Source of the DNA: Beijerinckiaceae bacterium
Lineage (GTDB): Bacteria; Pseudomonadota; Alphaproteobacteria; Rhizobiales; Beijerinckiaceae
Length of the DNA: 54,149 nt
Assembly (NCBI GenBank): GCA_947453205.1
Contig: CANGFT010000025.1
Coordinates: 1-54,149, forward strand
Direction: 5' to 3'
The translations under genes and the position numbers were made by a program. The number at the start of each line of letters is the position of its first letter. Within the stretch, counting starts at the first letter, position 1. The notes beneath the pieces were generated by a model. The model was given only the letters and a program-made list of their open reading frames with translations. It was not told where the DNA came from and made no database searches. Positions 17,618 through 27,251 of this stretch are shown here, one piece after another.

Positions 17618-20600
17618 ATGGCGACACAACAGAAGCCAACGGAGGAATCCGAGGCTGCTCAGGTCGAAGAACGCATCCGTGCTCTTCGCGCGCGCATAGA
17701 TCCGATGATCGCCTCCGATGGGAAGTCGGATGGGGCGGATGCGACCATGTCCGCCATCGAACAGGCCCTCAACCTTTCTCCCAATGATCTTCGCGGCGAC
17801 GCCGAGCCCCGCCGGACCGATTCGCTTCGCCTCCCAAAGGTCGACGACGCTCAGGATTTCCCGCGCCGCTCCGCGGATTCCGACATAGGCCGCCGCCGCG
17901 TCGATCTCGACGCCCCGCCCGTCTCCCCCAACGCCCGCGCCGCCAATGATGACCGCCGCTCGGTCGGCCAGATGCTGCAGGCGCTGCAATATCGACCGAA
18001 CCGCACGCCGCTCTATGTAGCGGCTGGCCTTTCGGCGGGCTGGCTCGCCATGGTCGGCGTCTATGCGCTGGGCGCGCGCGCGGCTGCGCTCGACCACGGG
18101 GGCGCGGCCCTTATGATTCTCTCAGCCTTCGGCCCCGCCGCCTTCTTCTTCATCGTCGCCACCCTGACGCAGCGCGTTCAGGAGATGCGCCACACCGCCC
18201 GCTCCATGAGCGAGGTGGCGATTCGCCTCGCCGACCCCGACAGCTTCACAACCGAGCAGGTGATGATCCTGTCGCAGGCCATCCGCCGCGAGATCGCCTC
18301 CATGGGCGATGGCGTTGAGCGCGCCCTGGCGCGGGCGGGCGAACTGGAGCTTATGGTTCATAACGAGGTCTCGAACCTCGAACGCTCCTATGCGGAGAAC
18401 GAGCGGCGCATGCGCGCGCTCATCGACGAACTCACGTCCGAACGCGAGGCCATCGTCACCAATGCGGACCGGGTGCGCCAGTCCGTGGCAGGCGCGCAGG
18501 AGATCATCTCGCGCGAGGTCGCTCAGGCGGGCTCGCGCATCGCCGAACAGGTCAATGAAGCAGGCGTCCACGTCAACGTCCTGCTGTCCGGCCATGCGGA
18601 GGATATCTCCCAGCAACTGCGCGTCGCCGGCGAGGAATTGCTGTCGACCCTCAGCATTCAGGGCGACAGCTTCATCCAGAAGTTGACTGAGACCGGCGAA
18701 GCGGTCACCGGCCGCCTGTTCGATTCGACCAAGATGTTCGATTCGACCATCAACCAGCGCGCCGAATCAGTTGAAAATCAGCTGCAGGCCTCCGCCGACG
18801 CCATTGGCGAGCGGATCGACGCGGCCGCCACGCGGATCGCCGACACGATCTCCGAGCGCGGCGCGGGCCTGATCGCCCGTTTTGCGGAGACGAGCGAAAG
18901 CATCAACAGCTCCGTCCTCGTGCAGGGTCAGGAGCTCGCCGCCACGCTCACCAGCTCGGGCGAGCGCATCTCTGCGATGCTCAACGAGCGCACCGGCAAC
19001 GCTCAGGCGATCTTCGAGACCTCGACGCAGGCCCTGATCGACCACAACAGGCATCTTGAGGCCCTGTTCGACACGCGCAACCGCGAACTCGAAGACCTCA
19101 CGGAGCACGCCCGCGCGGATCTGTCCAGCACGCTCGCGCTCTCCTGCGAGAACATCGCCTCGATGCTGAGCGAGCGCACCAACAGCGCAACGCAGATTTT
19201 CGAAGGCTCCGCACAGGCCCTGTCCGATCACAACAGACACCTCGAAGAGCTCTTCATGGTGCGCAACCGCGAGCTTGAAGAACTGACGAGCCGCGCCCGC
19301 ACCGACCTGACCATGACCAGCGCCGAGATCGAAAGCGCGCTGGCCGACAATGTGAAGAAGGTCTCCGACATCTTCCTTATCTCGCGCGACCAGCTCACCG
19401 AGACGAGCAACAATGTCTCATCGCTGCTTGAAGCGCGCGTCAGCGCCTTCAACGACACAGTGCGCATGACGGGCGACGATCTCGCCGTCGCCAATGTGGC
19501 GCTGCAGGCCGCGCTCGATGAGTACCGCAAGACCATCGGCGCCGCCGCCGACGATGCGCGCGCCGCTATTTCGTCCGCAGGCTCCGAACTCGCCGGCGAC
19601 ATGGATGCGCGCACCGTCGCCTTCAGCAAGGCGATCGCGGGCTCGCGCGACGAACTGCTCAACGCAGCCGCCCATGTTGAATCCGCCATAGCGCACCGCA
19701 CTGTGGCCCTGCGCGAAATCCTCAACGATTCGCAGTCCACAATCGCCCAGACCAGCGACGCGCTCGCCGCCACCTTCACGCAGAAGACCGGCGAAGTCTG
19801 CGCCGCCTTCGAGTCGTCCCGCGAGTCGATGACCCAGACAAGCGACGGCGCGGTGCTCGCCCTGTCCGAGCGCATCGAGACGTTGCGCCATGCGCTCAAC
19901 GAAACGAGCGACAGCTCGGTCTCCCTCTTCGCAGAGCGCACGGACGCCTTGCGCCAGACCCTCTCCGAAGTCAGCGAAGACGCGGCCCGCAGCTTCGCTG
20001 ACCGCGCCGAGGCGGTCCGCCTCTCGCTGGGCGATGCGAGCGAAGACGCCGCGCGCGGCTTTGCGGAACGAGCCGAATTGGTTCGCCTCTCCCTGGGCCA
20101 GGCGAGCGAAGACGCCACGCGCACATTCACGGAACAGGCCGAGGCCCTGCGCGAAAGCATGATCGCTTCCCAGCAGTCGGTGGCGCAGACCGGCGACCAG
20201 GTCACCGCGTCCATCGCCCAGCATACGGAAGCCTCGCAGGCTGCGCTCATCGACCAGCAGGCGCAGCTCAACGCCGCCGGCGAAATGCTCATCGCGTCGC
20301 TGCTTGAGAACATCACCGCCGTGCGCGAAGCGTTGCATGATTCGCGCGGCGGCTTCATCGAGGCCGGCGACGAGGTGGCCGCCACCATCGGCGCGCGCAT
20401 CGAAGCCGTCCATGCGGCGATCGAGGCGAGCAGCCGCGACCTCACCGCATCCGGCGATGAGATCGCACGCCTCGTCGAAACGCAGACCGAACTCGCCCGC
20501 ACGACGCTGTCCTCGACCGGCCAGGATCTGCTGGACATCAGCACGCGCGTCGCCACGGAGCTGTCCAGCCATGTCGCGTCGACCCGCGAGGAGATCGAAT

Positions 20601-23422
20601 CGGTCCACCTCGAAATGAGCAACCAACTCGAGGGGCATCGCCAGTTCCTGCGCGAAGCGCTTGGGGAGCATGCGAACGCCGCCGGCGCCAATTTCGCCGA
20701 CGCGACCAACGAGGTCATTTCGGCCATGGCGGTGCATTCCGAGCGCGTCGCAGAGAGCCTCTCCGCGCGCTTCGTCGACTTCAAGACCGGCGTCGTTTCG
20801 CTTGGCGATGTTCTGGCCGACCAGCTCGCCGCGCAATCCGATCGCTTCAGTGTGGACGTCAACGACAAGCTCGCGACGCTTGAAGACACATTCACGACCC
20901 ATGGGGCCGCCTTCAACGAGAAGCTTGGCGAGCGCACCCGCGAAGCCGCCGCCGTCTTCGACAAGCAGATCGACGAATTCGAGCGTCGCGCCGCCACGCG
21001 CACGGAGGACGTCTCCACCTCGCTGCAGGCCCTCGTGCAGCGCATCGAAACCGGCCTCGACAACAAGATCGAGGATTTCGAACAGCGCGCCACCATCCGC
21101 ACGCAGGACGCCTCGACCTCGATCCAGAACCTTGTCGAGCGCATCGAGACCGGCCTCGACGACAGAATCGAGGACTTCGAGCAGCGCACGACCATCCGCA
21201 CGCAGGATGTGACGACCTCGATCCAGAACCTCGTCCAGCGCATCGAAACCGGCCTCGACGACAGAATCGAGGACTTCGAGCAGCGCACGACCGTCCGCAC
21301 GCAGGATGTGACGACCTCGCTCGAAAGCCTGGTGCAGCGCATCGAGACCGGCCTCGAAATCCGGTCGAAGACGTTCTCGGAATCTCTGGCGACCAACGCC
21401 CTCGACATCGCGCGCAGCATCGGCGGCGGCTTGCAGGAGATCAAGGGCATGCTCGATCCGAGCGCGCTCGAGGAAGTGCTCGCCAACAAGATCAAGGCCC
21501 TCGGCGAGACGCTCGCGACCCGCATCACGGAATTGCAGAAGGCCGTCGAGGACGGCGCAGGCTCCATCGATGATCGCTCTGCGCAGATCACGGCGGCGAT
21601 CACCGAACATGCCCGTTTGATCCACGAGACGCTGGAGAGCGCCAGCCGCCTCGTCAACGAGAACATGGGCGCGCGCGCCAGCGAGCTGCACAAGCTGCTC
21701 GACAGCACCGCACGCAACATGACGGAGACGCTCAGCAGCGTGTCGACCACAGGCGCCGAACTGTCGAGCGAGGTGGTGAAGCTCGGCGAGATCGTGACCA
21801 ATACGATCGAGACCCGCGCCAGCGCCATCGTCGATCACCTCACCCAGAAGCAGCACCAGTTCACCAACGCCATTTCGGCGACGTCGAACGGCCTGCTCGA
21901 AGTGGCGGAGGTCACCTCCCATACGCTGCGCGAAGCCATCGAGCAGAGCGCATCGAACTCCGCGCACAGCCTCATGACGCTCGGCCAGCAGATCGAGACC
22001 GAGTTCTCCTCGACCCTCGCAAAGCTGGAGACGACGGGCGACGCGCTGCATCGCCTCATCAGCGTCACCGACCAGAATCTCGGCAACATCGACGGCTCGC
22101 TCAGCGAGAGCGTCATGAAGCTGCAGACGGCGCTGGGCTCCGTCTCATTCCAGATCAACACGCTCAACCACACCGCGTCGAACACCGTCACGGGCATCGA
22201 GCAGCTGGGCGAGCACATCCGCGGCCACAACGCCGAGCTCGGCCAGACGCTGGCCGACCTCAACCGGACGCAGCGCGAGCTCGAAGACCGGCTCGAGGAG
22301 CGTCGCCGCGCCATGTATGAACTGCTGTCGAACGTCGACCAGAAGACCGGCGACATCGACAACATCATGAAAGCCTTCAACAACCTCATCGAAGGCTCCT
22401 TCCTCGACGCCGAGCGCCGCGCGCGAGAGATCGGCGAACTGCTGTCTCGCTCCAGCGAGGATGTGGTCGAGACGCTCAACGAGAAATTCTCGCTGGTGCG
22501 CGACGAGACCTCGAAGGAGCGTGAACATACGCTGCTGTCCATGCGCGAGGCCTATGAAGCCGCGAGCACGGAGGTGCAGGATTTGTTCGGCCAGGCGCTG
22601 GAGCGGTTCCGCGACTCCGCCGAAGAGATGCGCGGCGTGGCGCAGAAGATTCATCACGAGATCAACCTCGCCCGCGAGGAAGTGCAGCGCGGCGCCGCCG
22701 ACCTGCCGCGCGAATCCGCCGAACAGGCGGCCGCCATGCGCCGCGTCGTCTCCGAGCAGATCAAGGCCCTCAGCGACCTCACCGAGGTCGTGCAGCGCTC
22801 AGGACGCAACCTGGACCTCGCGGAGCCCGCGCCCATGCCGCAGACGCGCATGGAGGCCCCGCGCATCGAGACCCCGCGCCCGCTCGACAAGGCGCGCATG
22901 CCTCGCGTCGAGATGCCGGCCGCACCGGCCCTGTCGGACGAGCCGCGCGTGCGTCCCTCCGCGGCGCCCCCGCGCCCCGTGGTCAATGATCGTGGCCCCG
23001 GCTGGATCAGCGACCTCCTCGCCCGCGCCTCGCAGGACGATGGCGACGCCGCGCCGACCGCACTCAAGACCCCGGCGCGCGCCGTCCAGTCGCTCGACAT
23101 GATCTCCCATGACATCTCGCGCATGGTCGATCATGCGGCGGTGGTCGACGCCTGGGACCGTTATTACCGCAACGAGCGCCGCGCCTTCTCGCGCCGCATC
23201 TACAAGGGCCAGGGTCAGCAGACCTTCGATGAAATCCGTCGCCGCTACGGCGCCGACGCCGATTTCCGCGAGACGGTCGACCGCTATACGCAGGAGTTCG
23301 AGCGCGTCCTCACCGACGTCGCGCGCGACGACCGCGACGGCAACCTGAGCCGCAGCTATCTGATCTCCGATCAGGGCAAGGTCTATACGATGCTGGCCCA
23401 TGCGGCCGGGCGCATCGAATAG
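17618..23422 (+). CDS. Giant coiled-coil growth-pole ring (GPR/RgsE-like) protein
   Basis: From ATG 17618 the protein has 1934 residues. Residues 1-130 are polar and cytoplasmic in character, two membrane segments lie at about 132-152 and 163-184, and then about 1560 residues are almost pure amphipathic helix. A Pro-rich linker (about 1730-1800) leads to a conserved C-terminal domain (about 1827-1934) with WDRYYRNERRAFSRR and TFDEIRRRYGADADFRE. This size and layout match the apolipoprotein-like GPR/RgsE proteins of Agrobacterium and Sinorhizobium, which form a ring at the growing pole. Sequence repeats of 22 residues (about 772-848) and 33 residues (about 1114-1246) are multiples of the 11-residue hendecad. 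A fainter 62-residue duplication spans about 457-580. A strong terminator follows. The family call rests on architecture and the C-terminal motifs. Confidence 0.82.
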   Translation: MATQQKPTEESEAAQVEERIRALRARIDPMIASDGKSDGADATMSAIEQALNLSPNDLRGDAEPRRTDSLRLPKVDDAQDFPRRSADSDIGRRRVDLDAPPVSPNARAANDDRRSVGQMLQALQYRPNRTPLYVAAGLSAGWLAMVGVYALGARAAALDHGGAALMILSAFGPAAFFFIVATLTQRVQEMRHTARSMSEVAIRLADPDSFTTEQVMILSQAIRREIASMGDGVERALARAGELELMVHNEVSNLERSYAENERRMRALIDELTSEREAIVTNADRVRQSVAGAQEIISREVAQAGSRIAEQVNEAGVHVNVLLSGHAEDISQQLRVAGEELLSTLSIQGDSFIQKLTETGEAVTGRLFDSTKMFDSTINQRAESVENQLQASADAIGERIDAAATRIADTISERGAGLIARFAETSESINSSVLVQGQELAATLTSSGERISAMLNERTGNAQAIFETSTQALIDHNRHLEALFDTRNRELEDLTEHARADLSSTLALSCENIASMLSERTNSATQIFEGSAQALSDHNRHLEELFMVRNRELEELTSRARTDLTMTSAEIESALADNVKKVSDIFLISRDQLTETSNNVSSLLEARVSAFNDTVRMTGDDLAVANVALQAALDEYRKTIGAAADDARAAISSAGSELAGDMDARTVAFSKAIAGSRDELLNAAAHVESAIAHRTVALREILNDSQSTIAQTSDALAATFTQKTGEVCAAFESSRESMTQTSDGAVLALSERIETLRHALNETSDSSVSLFAERTDALRQTLSEVSEDAARSFADRAEAVRLSLGDASEDAARGFAERAELVRLSLGQASEDATRTFTEQAEALRESMIASQQSVAQTGDQVTASIAQHTEASQAALIDQQAQLNAAGEMLIASLLENITAVREALHDSRGGFIEAGDEVAATIGARIEAVHAAIEASSRDLTASGDEIARLVETQTELARTTLSSTGQDLLDISTRVATELSSHVASTREEIESVHLEMSNQLEGHRQFLREALGEHANAAGANFADATNEVISAMAVHSERVAESLSARFVDFKTGVVSLGDVLADQLAAQSDRFSVDVNDKLATLEDTFTTHGAAFNEKLGERTREAAAVFDKQIDEFERRAATRTEDVSTSLQALVQRIETGLDNKIEDFEQRATIRTQDASTSIQNLVERIETGLDDRIEDFEQRTTIRTQDVTTSIQNLVQRIETGLDDRIEDFEQRTTVRTQDVTTSLESLVQRIETGLEIRSKTFSESLATNALDIARSIGGGLQEIKGMLDPSALEEVLANKIKALGETLATRITELQKAVEDGAGSIDDRSAQITAAITEHARLIHETLESASRLVNENMGARASELHKLLDSTARNMTETLSSVSTTGAELSSEVVKLGEIVTNTIETRASAIVDHLTQKQHQFTNAISATSNGLLEVAEVTSHTLREAIEQSASNSAHSLMTLGQQIETEFSSTLAKLETTGDALHRLISVTDQNLGNIDGSLSESVMKLQTALGSVSFQINTLNHTASNTVTGIEQLGEHIRGHNAELGQTLADLNRTQRELEDRLEERRRAMYELLSNVDQKTGDIDNIMKAFNNLIEGSFLDAERRAREIGELLSRSSEDVVETLNEKFSLVRDETSKEREHTLLSMREAYEAASTEVQDLFGQALERFRDSAEEMRGVAQKIHHEINLAREEVQRGAADLPRESAEQAAAMRRVVSEQIKALSDLTEVVQRSGRNLDLAEPAPMPQTRMEAPRIETPRPLDKARMPRVEMPAAPALSDEPRVRPSAAPPRPVVNDRGPGWISDLLARASQDDGDAAPTALKTPARAVQSLDMISHDISRMVDHAAVVDAWDRYYRNERRAFSRRIYKGQGQQTFDEIRRRYGADADFRETVDRYTQEFERVLTDVARDDRDGNLSRSYLISDQGKVYTMLAHAAGRIE
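19931..20160 (+). repeat. 22-residue (66 bp) tandem repeats in the GPR-like gene
   Basis: Three to four consecutive units of 22 residues are visible, each close to SEDAARSFADRAEAVRLSLG with variants (SEDAARGFAERAELVRLSLG, SEDATRTFTEQAEALRES). The period is two hendecads, the spacing of apolipoprotein-like amphipathic helices. Confidence 0.75.
20957..21355 (+). repeat. 33-residue (99 bp) tandem repeats in the GPR-like gene
   Basis: The phrase RIETGL recurs at 21041, 21140, 21239 and 21338, exactly 99 bases apart, within units such as DDRIEDFEQRTTIRTQDV. The last two full units are nearly identical at the DNA level over about 70 bases, which points to recent duplication. An older, more divergent unit starts near 20957. 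Confidence 0.88.
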
Positions 23423-23442
23423 GCGAAAGCGGCATCTGAATG

Positions 23443-23475
23443 AAAAAGGCGCGGCTTGAACCCGCGCCTTTTTTT
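23443..23475. terminator. Bidirectional terminator
   Basis: A perfect 12-base stem (AAAAAGGCGCGG, 7-base loop, complement) ends in a run of seven T on the plus strand and begins with five A, so it also works for the convergent lipoprotein gene on the minus strand. It starts 20 bases after the giant gene's stop. Confidence 0.92.
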
Positions 23476-23490
23476 GGCTGGACGTGAGGG

Positions 23491-24090
23491 CTAGCCCTGC
23501 GCTGCGGTCCAGACCACGATCTGCCCCATCACAGCGCCGAGCGCGCCATCGAAGGCCGCTGCGGCGTCGGCCCCATCGGCGCCGGTGACTGCGCGCCTTG
23601 CAGTGAAGATCTTCGCAGCCAGAACGCGCCCCGCCCCCTCCTCGACAAGCCTCACCGAGAGCTCCACCACGGCCTCGCCCTGGCTGAGGTCGAGATCGAA
23701 GCGGCGTATGTCGGCGTTGAGCGAAAATTGCGCCACGAAACGCCCATCGGGACGGCCGACGAAGCGCAGCAGACCTGCATTTTCGAAGCTCTGCAAAAGG
23801 CGCGTCTGGATGAGGCGCGGCAGGCGCTCGGCCCATTGGGCGCCCTTGAGGGTGGCGAGGGTCTCGGTGGTCGGGCGCACCACAATGCGGTCGGAATCGA
23901 TGGGCGCCGTCGCCACGGGCTCGTGAATGGCCACCTGCCCCTGCAAGGACCGCAGGCGCCTGGGGGAAAGCGCGGCTGACAGATCAAAGGTCGCGTCCGG
24001 CGCTCCGCCGGCGCAGCCCGCCAGCAGCAAGATTAGCGCGCCGCCGCTCAAGCGCAGGCCCGCGCGCGCCCGATGGCGGCGGCGGGGCAT
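23491..24090 (-). CDS. ABC-transport auxiliary lipoprotein (Mla/Pqi type)
   Basis: The 199-residue product has a basic N-terminus, a hydrophobic stretch and the lipobox LLAGC with Cys26, so it is a lipoprotein. The rest (DRIVVRPTTETLATLKGAQW, TRLLQSFENAG, VVELSVRLVEEG) matches the ABC_trans_aux domain found with MlaD/PqiB-type MCE proteins, where it links the system to the outer membrane. I chose ATG 24090 because the lipobox then sits at the normal depth; a GTG at 24168 is the other option. The other Mla genes lie 1.2 kb away on the opposite strand beyond the epimerase gene. Confidence 0.82.
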   Translation of the reverse strand: MPRRRHRARAGLRLSGGALILLLAGCAGGAPDATFDLSAALSPRRLRSLQGQVAIHEPVATAPIDSDRIVVRPTTETLATLKGAQWAERLPRLIQTRLLQSFENAGLLRFVGRPDGRFVAQFSLNADIRRFDLDLSQGEAVVELSVRLVEEGAGRVLAAKIFTARRAVTGADGADAAAAFDGALGAVMGQIVVWTAAQG

Positions 24091-24208
24091 GGGCGGGCTT
24101 GCGGTCACGGCGGACTCCAGAACATCGGCGCCCCCGTGGGGGACGCTGCCCCGCCAGCAAAACAGCACAGGCGCCCCTGAGGCAAGCGCCCAGCCATGGC
24201 CGCCTTGC

Positions 24209-25204
24209 TTATCCCCAGAGCTCGGGGCCGGGCGGCGCGATCACGCAGCCCTGATAGACAAGGCCGGGGCTGCGGTCGCGGGCCAGCAGCAGAGGCCCGT
24301 CGAGATCGACGAAACGGCATCGGGGCGCAAGCGTCAGCGCGGGCGCCATGGCGAGCGATGTGCCGACCATGCAGCCCACGAAGAGGCCGAACCCCAGCCG
24401 CTCCGCCTCATCGGCCAGCAGCAGCGCCTCGGTCAGGCCCCCGGTCTTGTCGAGCTTGATGTTGACGACGTCATAGCGGTCGCGCAGGGCCGCGAGCCCT
24501 GCCCGATCATGGACGCTCTCATCCGCACAGACGGGGATGGTCCGGGGGCGGCGGACCAGGGCCTCATCGCGGCCCTGCGGCAGGGGCTGCTCGATGAGCG
24601 CCACGCCCACCGCCTCGCAGGCTGCGAAAAGCCGGGGCAGATCGGCCTCGGCCCAAGCCTCGTTGGCGTCGACGAGGAGCGTGCTGCGGGGCGCTGCGGC
24701 GCGCACGGCGGCGAGCCGCGCCTCGTCCCCCTCCCCGCCCAGCTTCAATTTGAGGATGGGCTTGTCCGCATGACGCGAAGCCTCCGCCGCCATGGCCTGG
24801 GGCGCGCCGACAGAAAGGGTGAAGGCCGTCGTCACCGGCGCAAGGGGCTGCTGCCCGGCGAGCGCCTGCACGCGCGCGCCGCTGCGCCTCGCCTCGAGAT
24901 CCCACAGGGCGCAGTCGACGGCGTTGCGCGCCGCCCCGGCGGGCAGCAGCGCCTGCAAGGGCTCTCGCTCCAGCCCCGCCTCGAGAGGCCCGCGCAGGCC
25001 TTCAATGGCGGCCGCCACGCCCGCCACGGTCTCGCCGAACCGGCCATAGGGCACGCATTCGCCGCGCCCCCTGAAAGGCCCCTCCTCCAGCGTGACGGTC
25101 ACGACCTCGGCGAGGCTTTTCGTGCCACGCGAAATGACGAAGGGCGCGGCGAGGTCGAACCGCTCCACCGCAACGCTCAGCCGCCGCGCCTTTGATCCTG
25201 ACAT
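24209..25204 (-). CDS. dgcA: L-Ala-D/L-Glu (dipeptide) epimerase
   Basis: An enolase-superfamily enzyme that epimerises L-Ala-D-Glu from murein recycling. The 331-residue barrel has Lys152 and Lys154 (KLKLGG), metal ligands Asp179 (VDANEAW), Glu205 (IEQPLP) and Asp228 (CADES), and Lys250/Lys253 (NIKLDKTGG). ATG 25204 follows GGGAG with six bases. In this subgroup the dipeptide-epimerase annotation is common, but other dipeptides or related acids are possible substrates. The gene splits the Mla lipoprotein from MlaE; it is divergent from mlaE. Confidence 0.85.
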   Translation of the reverse strand: MSGSKARRLSVAVERFDLAAPFVISRGTKSLAEVVTVTLEEGPFRGRGECVPYGRFGETVAGVAAAIEGLRGPLEAGLEREPLQALLPAGAARNAVDCALWDLEARRSGARVQALAGQQPLAPVTTAFTLSVGAPQAMAAEASRHADKPILKLKLGGEGDEARLAAVRAAAPRSTLLVDANEAWAEADLPRLFAACEAVGVALIEQPLPQGRDEALVRRPRTIPVCADESVHDRAGLAALRDRYDVVNIKLDKTGGLTEALLLADEAERLGFGLFVGCMVGTSLAMAPALTLAPRCRFVDLDGPLLLARDRSPGLVYQGCVIAPPGPELWG

Positions 25205-25324
25205 AGCCATCTCCCGCATTTGATTGTTCATAAGGCCAAACGGGCGCGCGACCAATGCGCAGCGGCTCGACTTCAAGGGCCTCATCGGCTTTAACAAAGC
25301 TTCTGCGGCCCCGCTGGCGATGGA

Positions 25325-26440
25325 ATGACGAACCAACCCTCTTTCGCGACAGAGCCTTCCTCGGGCGGGCCAAGGCTGCGCCTTGGGGGATGCTGGACCA
25401 TCAGCGCGCCGGGGCTCGAGGCGCAGGCTGACGCCCTGCTGGCGGCGGCGCGCGCGCAGCCCGGCGCCCTGCTTGACCTCTCCGGGCTCGAGGCCATGGA
25501 CACCGCCGGCGCCTGGCTGATCGACCGGGCCCGGGCAGGCGGCGGCGCCCGGCTCGAAGGTGTGCGCGAGACCCATGCGATCCTGCTCCACGAAGCGCGC
25601 CACCGCAGCTTTGAGGCGCCCGGGGCGCAGCGCGCGTCGCCCATCGTCAGGGCGCTGGAAGCCGTCGGCCGGACGGTGGCGGGCGTCGCCAGCGATCTGC
25701 ATGCGGGCGTCGCCTTTCTCGGCCAGATCGTCAGCGCCCTCCTGCGCATCGCGCAAACGCCTGCGCGGCTGCGCCTGACGTCGGTTGTCTTTCATCTCGA
25801 CAGTTTCGGCCTGCGCGCCCTGCCGATCATCCTATTGATCAATTTTCTGGTGGGCTGCATCGTGGCCCAGCAGGGCGTCTTTCAGCTGCAGCGTTTCGGC
25901 GCCGCGACTTTCGCGGTCGACCTCATCGGCATCCTGGTTTTGCGCGAACTTGCCGTGCTGCTCACCTCCATCATGGTCGCGGGCCGCTCGGGCTCGGCGA
26001 TCACGGCCGAGATCGGCGCCATGAAGATGCGCGAGGAGATCGACGCGCTGCGGGTCATGGGGCTCGATCCCGTGGAGGTGCTGGTCGTGCCGCGCTTTCT
26101 CGCCCTGCTGATCGCCCTGCCGCTGCTCACCTTCCTCGCCGCCATGGCCGCCATCTTCGGCGGCCTGCTGGTCGCCTGGGGCTATGGGGGCGTGAGCCCC
26201 GAGGTCTTTCTGTCACGCCTGCAGAACGCCATCGCGCTCAACACCTTTCTGGTGGGCCTCATCAAGGCGCCCTTCATGGCGGGCGTGATTGCGGTGATCT
26301 CTGCGGTGGAGGGCCTCGCGGTGCAGGGCTCGGCGGAATCCCTCGGCAAGCGCGTCACCGCCTCCGTGGTCAAGGCCATCTTCATGGTGATCGTGATCGA
26401 CGGTCTTTTCGCCATGTTCTTCGCAACGATCAAATACTGA
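25325..26440 (+). CDS. mlaE: MlaE-type ABC permease with N-terminal STAS domain
   Basis: MlaE is the inner-membrane permease of the phospholipid transporter that keeps the outer membrane asymmetric. The 371-residue protein has an N-terminal STAS-like part (about 15-97, LLDLSGLEAMDTAGAWL), which in other bacteria is the separate MlaB, and a C-terminal MlaE domain with about five membrane segments. GRSGSAITAEIGAMKMREEIDALRVMG is the signature. The mlaF gene begins one base after its stop. The fused STAS-MlaE form is common in alphaproteobacteria. Confidence 0.93.
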   Translation: MTNQPSFATEPSSGGPRLRLGGCWTISAPGLEAQADALLAAARAQPGALLDLSGLEAMDTAGAWLIDRARAGGGARLEGVRETHAILLHEARHRSFEAPGAQRASPIVRALEAVGRTVAGVASDLHAGVAFLGQIVSALLRIAQTPARLRLTSVVFHLDSFGLRALPIILLINFLVGCIVAQQGVFQLQRFGAATFAVDLIGILVLRELAVLLTSIMVAGRSGSAITAEIGAMKMREEIDALRVMGLDPVEVLVVPRFLALLIALPLLTFLAAMAAIFGGLLVAWGYGGVSPEVFLSRLQNAIALNTFLVGLIKAPFMAGVIAVISAVEGLAVQGSAESLGKRVTASVVKAIFMVIVIDGLFAMFFATIKY

Positions 26441-26441
26441 C

Positions 26442-27245
26442 ATGAGCGACGCAGCCCCCCTCTACGCAACGCAAGACATAGCCATCCGCGTGCGCGGCGT
26501 GGAGGTGGGCTTTGGCGCGCGCCTCATCCTGCGCGGGCTTGATCTTGATGTGCGGCGCGGCGAGGTGCTGGGCTTCGTGGGCGGCTCGGGCACCGGCAAG
26601 TCCGTGCTCACGCGGGCCATTCTGGGCCTCGTGCAAAAGCGCGCAGGCCGGATCGAAATCTTCGGACGAGACCTCGACGCCCTGCCCCCGCAGGAGCGGC
26701 AGGGGGTGGAGCGGCGCTGCGGCGTGCTGTTCCAGCAGGGCGCGTTGTTCTCCGGGCTGACGGTGCTGCAGAACGTGCAGGCGCCCATGCGCGAATATCT
26801 GAACCTGTCGCAGGGGCTCATGGATGACCTGGCAAGGCTCAAGATCGCCATGGTGGGCCTGCGGCCCGACGCCGCCGACAAATTCCCCTCGGAGCTGTCT
26901 GGCGGCATGATCAAGCGCGCCGCGCTGGCGCGGGCGCTGGCGCTCGACCCCGACATCGTCTTTCTGGACGAGCCGACCTCGGGCCTCGACCCCATCGGCG
27001 CGGCCGAATTCGACGAACTCATCGCCACCCTGCAAAAGACTTTGGGACTGACGGTCTTCATGGTCACACATGATCTCGACAGCCTCTACTCCATCTGCGA
27101 CCGCATCGCGGCGCTGGCGGATGGCAAGGTCATCGCGGCCGGAACGGTGGCCCAGATGCTGGCGAGCGAACATCCCTGGGTGCGTTCCTATTTCCATGGC
27201 AAACGCGCCCGTCAGTTGACGCCCCCCAGTCCCGCACGGAGTTGA
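26442..27245 (+). CDS. mlaF: MlaF-type ABC ATPase
   Basis: This is the 267-residue ATP-binding subunit. Walker A GGSGTGKSV is at about 47-55, the signature LSGGM precedes Walker B IVFLDEPTSGLDP, and the H loop is in VTHDLDS. It powers lipid transport through the MlaE dimer. It starts two bases after mlaE and ends six bases before mlaD, so the three are one operon. Confidence 0.94.
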   Translation: MSDAAPLYATQDIAIRVRGVEVGFGARLILRGLDLDVRRGEVLGFVGGSGTGKSVLTRAILGLVQKRAGRIEIFGRDLDALPPQERQGVERRCGVLFQQGALFSGLTVLQNVQAPMREYLNLSQGLMDDLARLKIAMVGLRPDAADKFPSELSGGMIKRAALARALALDPDIVFLDEPTSGLDPIGAAEFDELIATLQKTLGLTVFMVTHDLDSLYSICDRIAALADGKVIAAGTVAQMLASEHPWVRSYFHGKRARQLTPPSPARS

Positions 27246-27251
27246 ACACCC

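Noticed and set aside
19228-22051. Two overlapping 866- and 877-residue antisense frames in the GPR-like gene
   Set aside because: They mirror the repeats of the coiled coil in other frames and show Ser- or Arg-rich or Gly/Ala-rich low-complexity products without domains.
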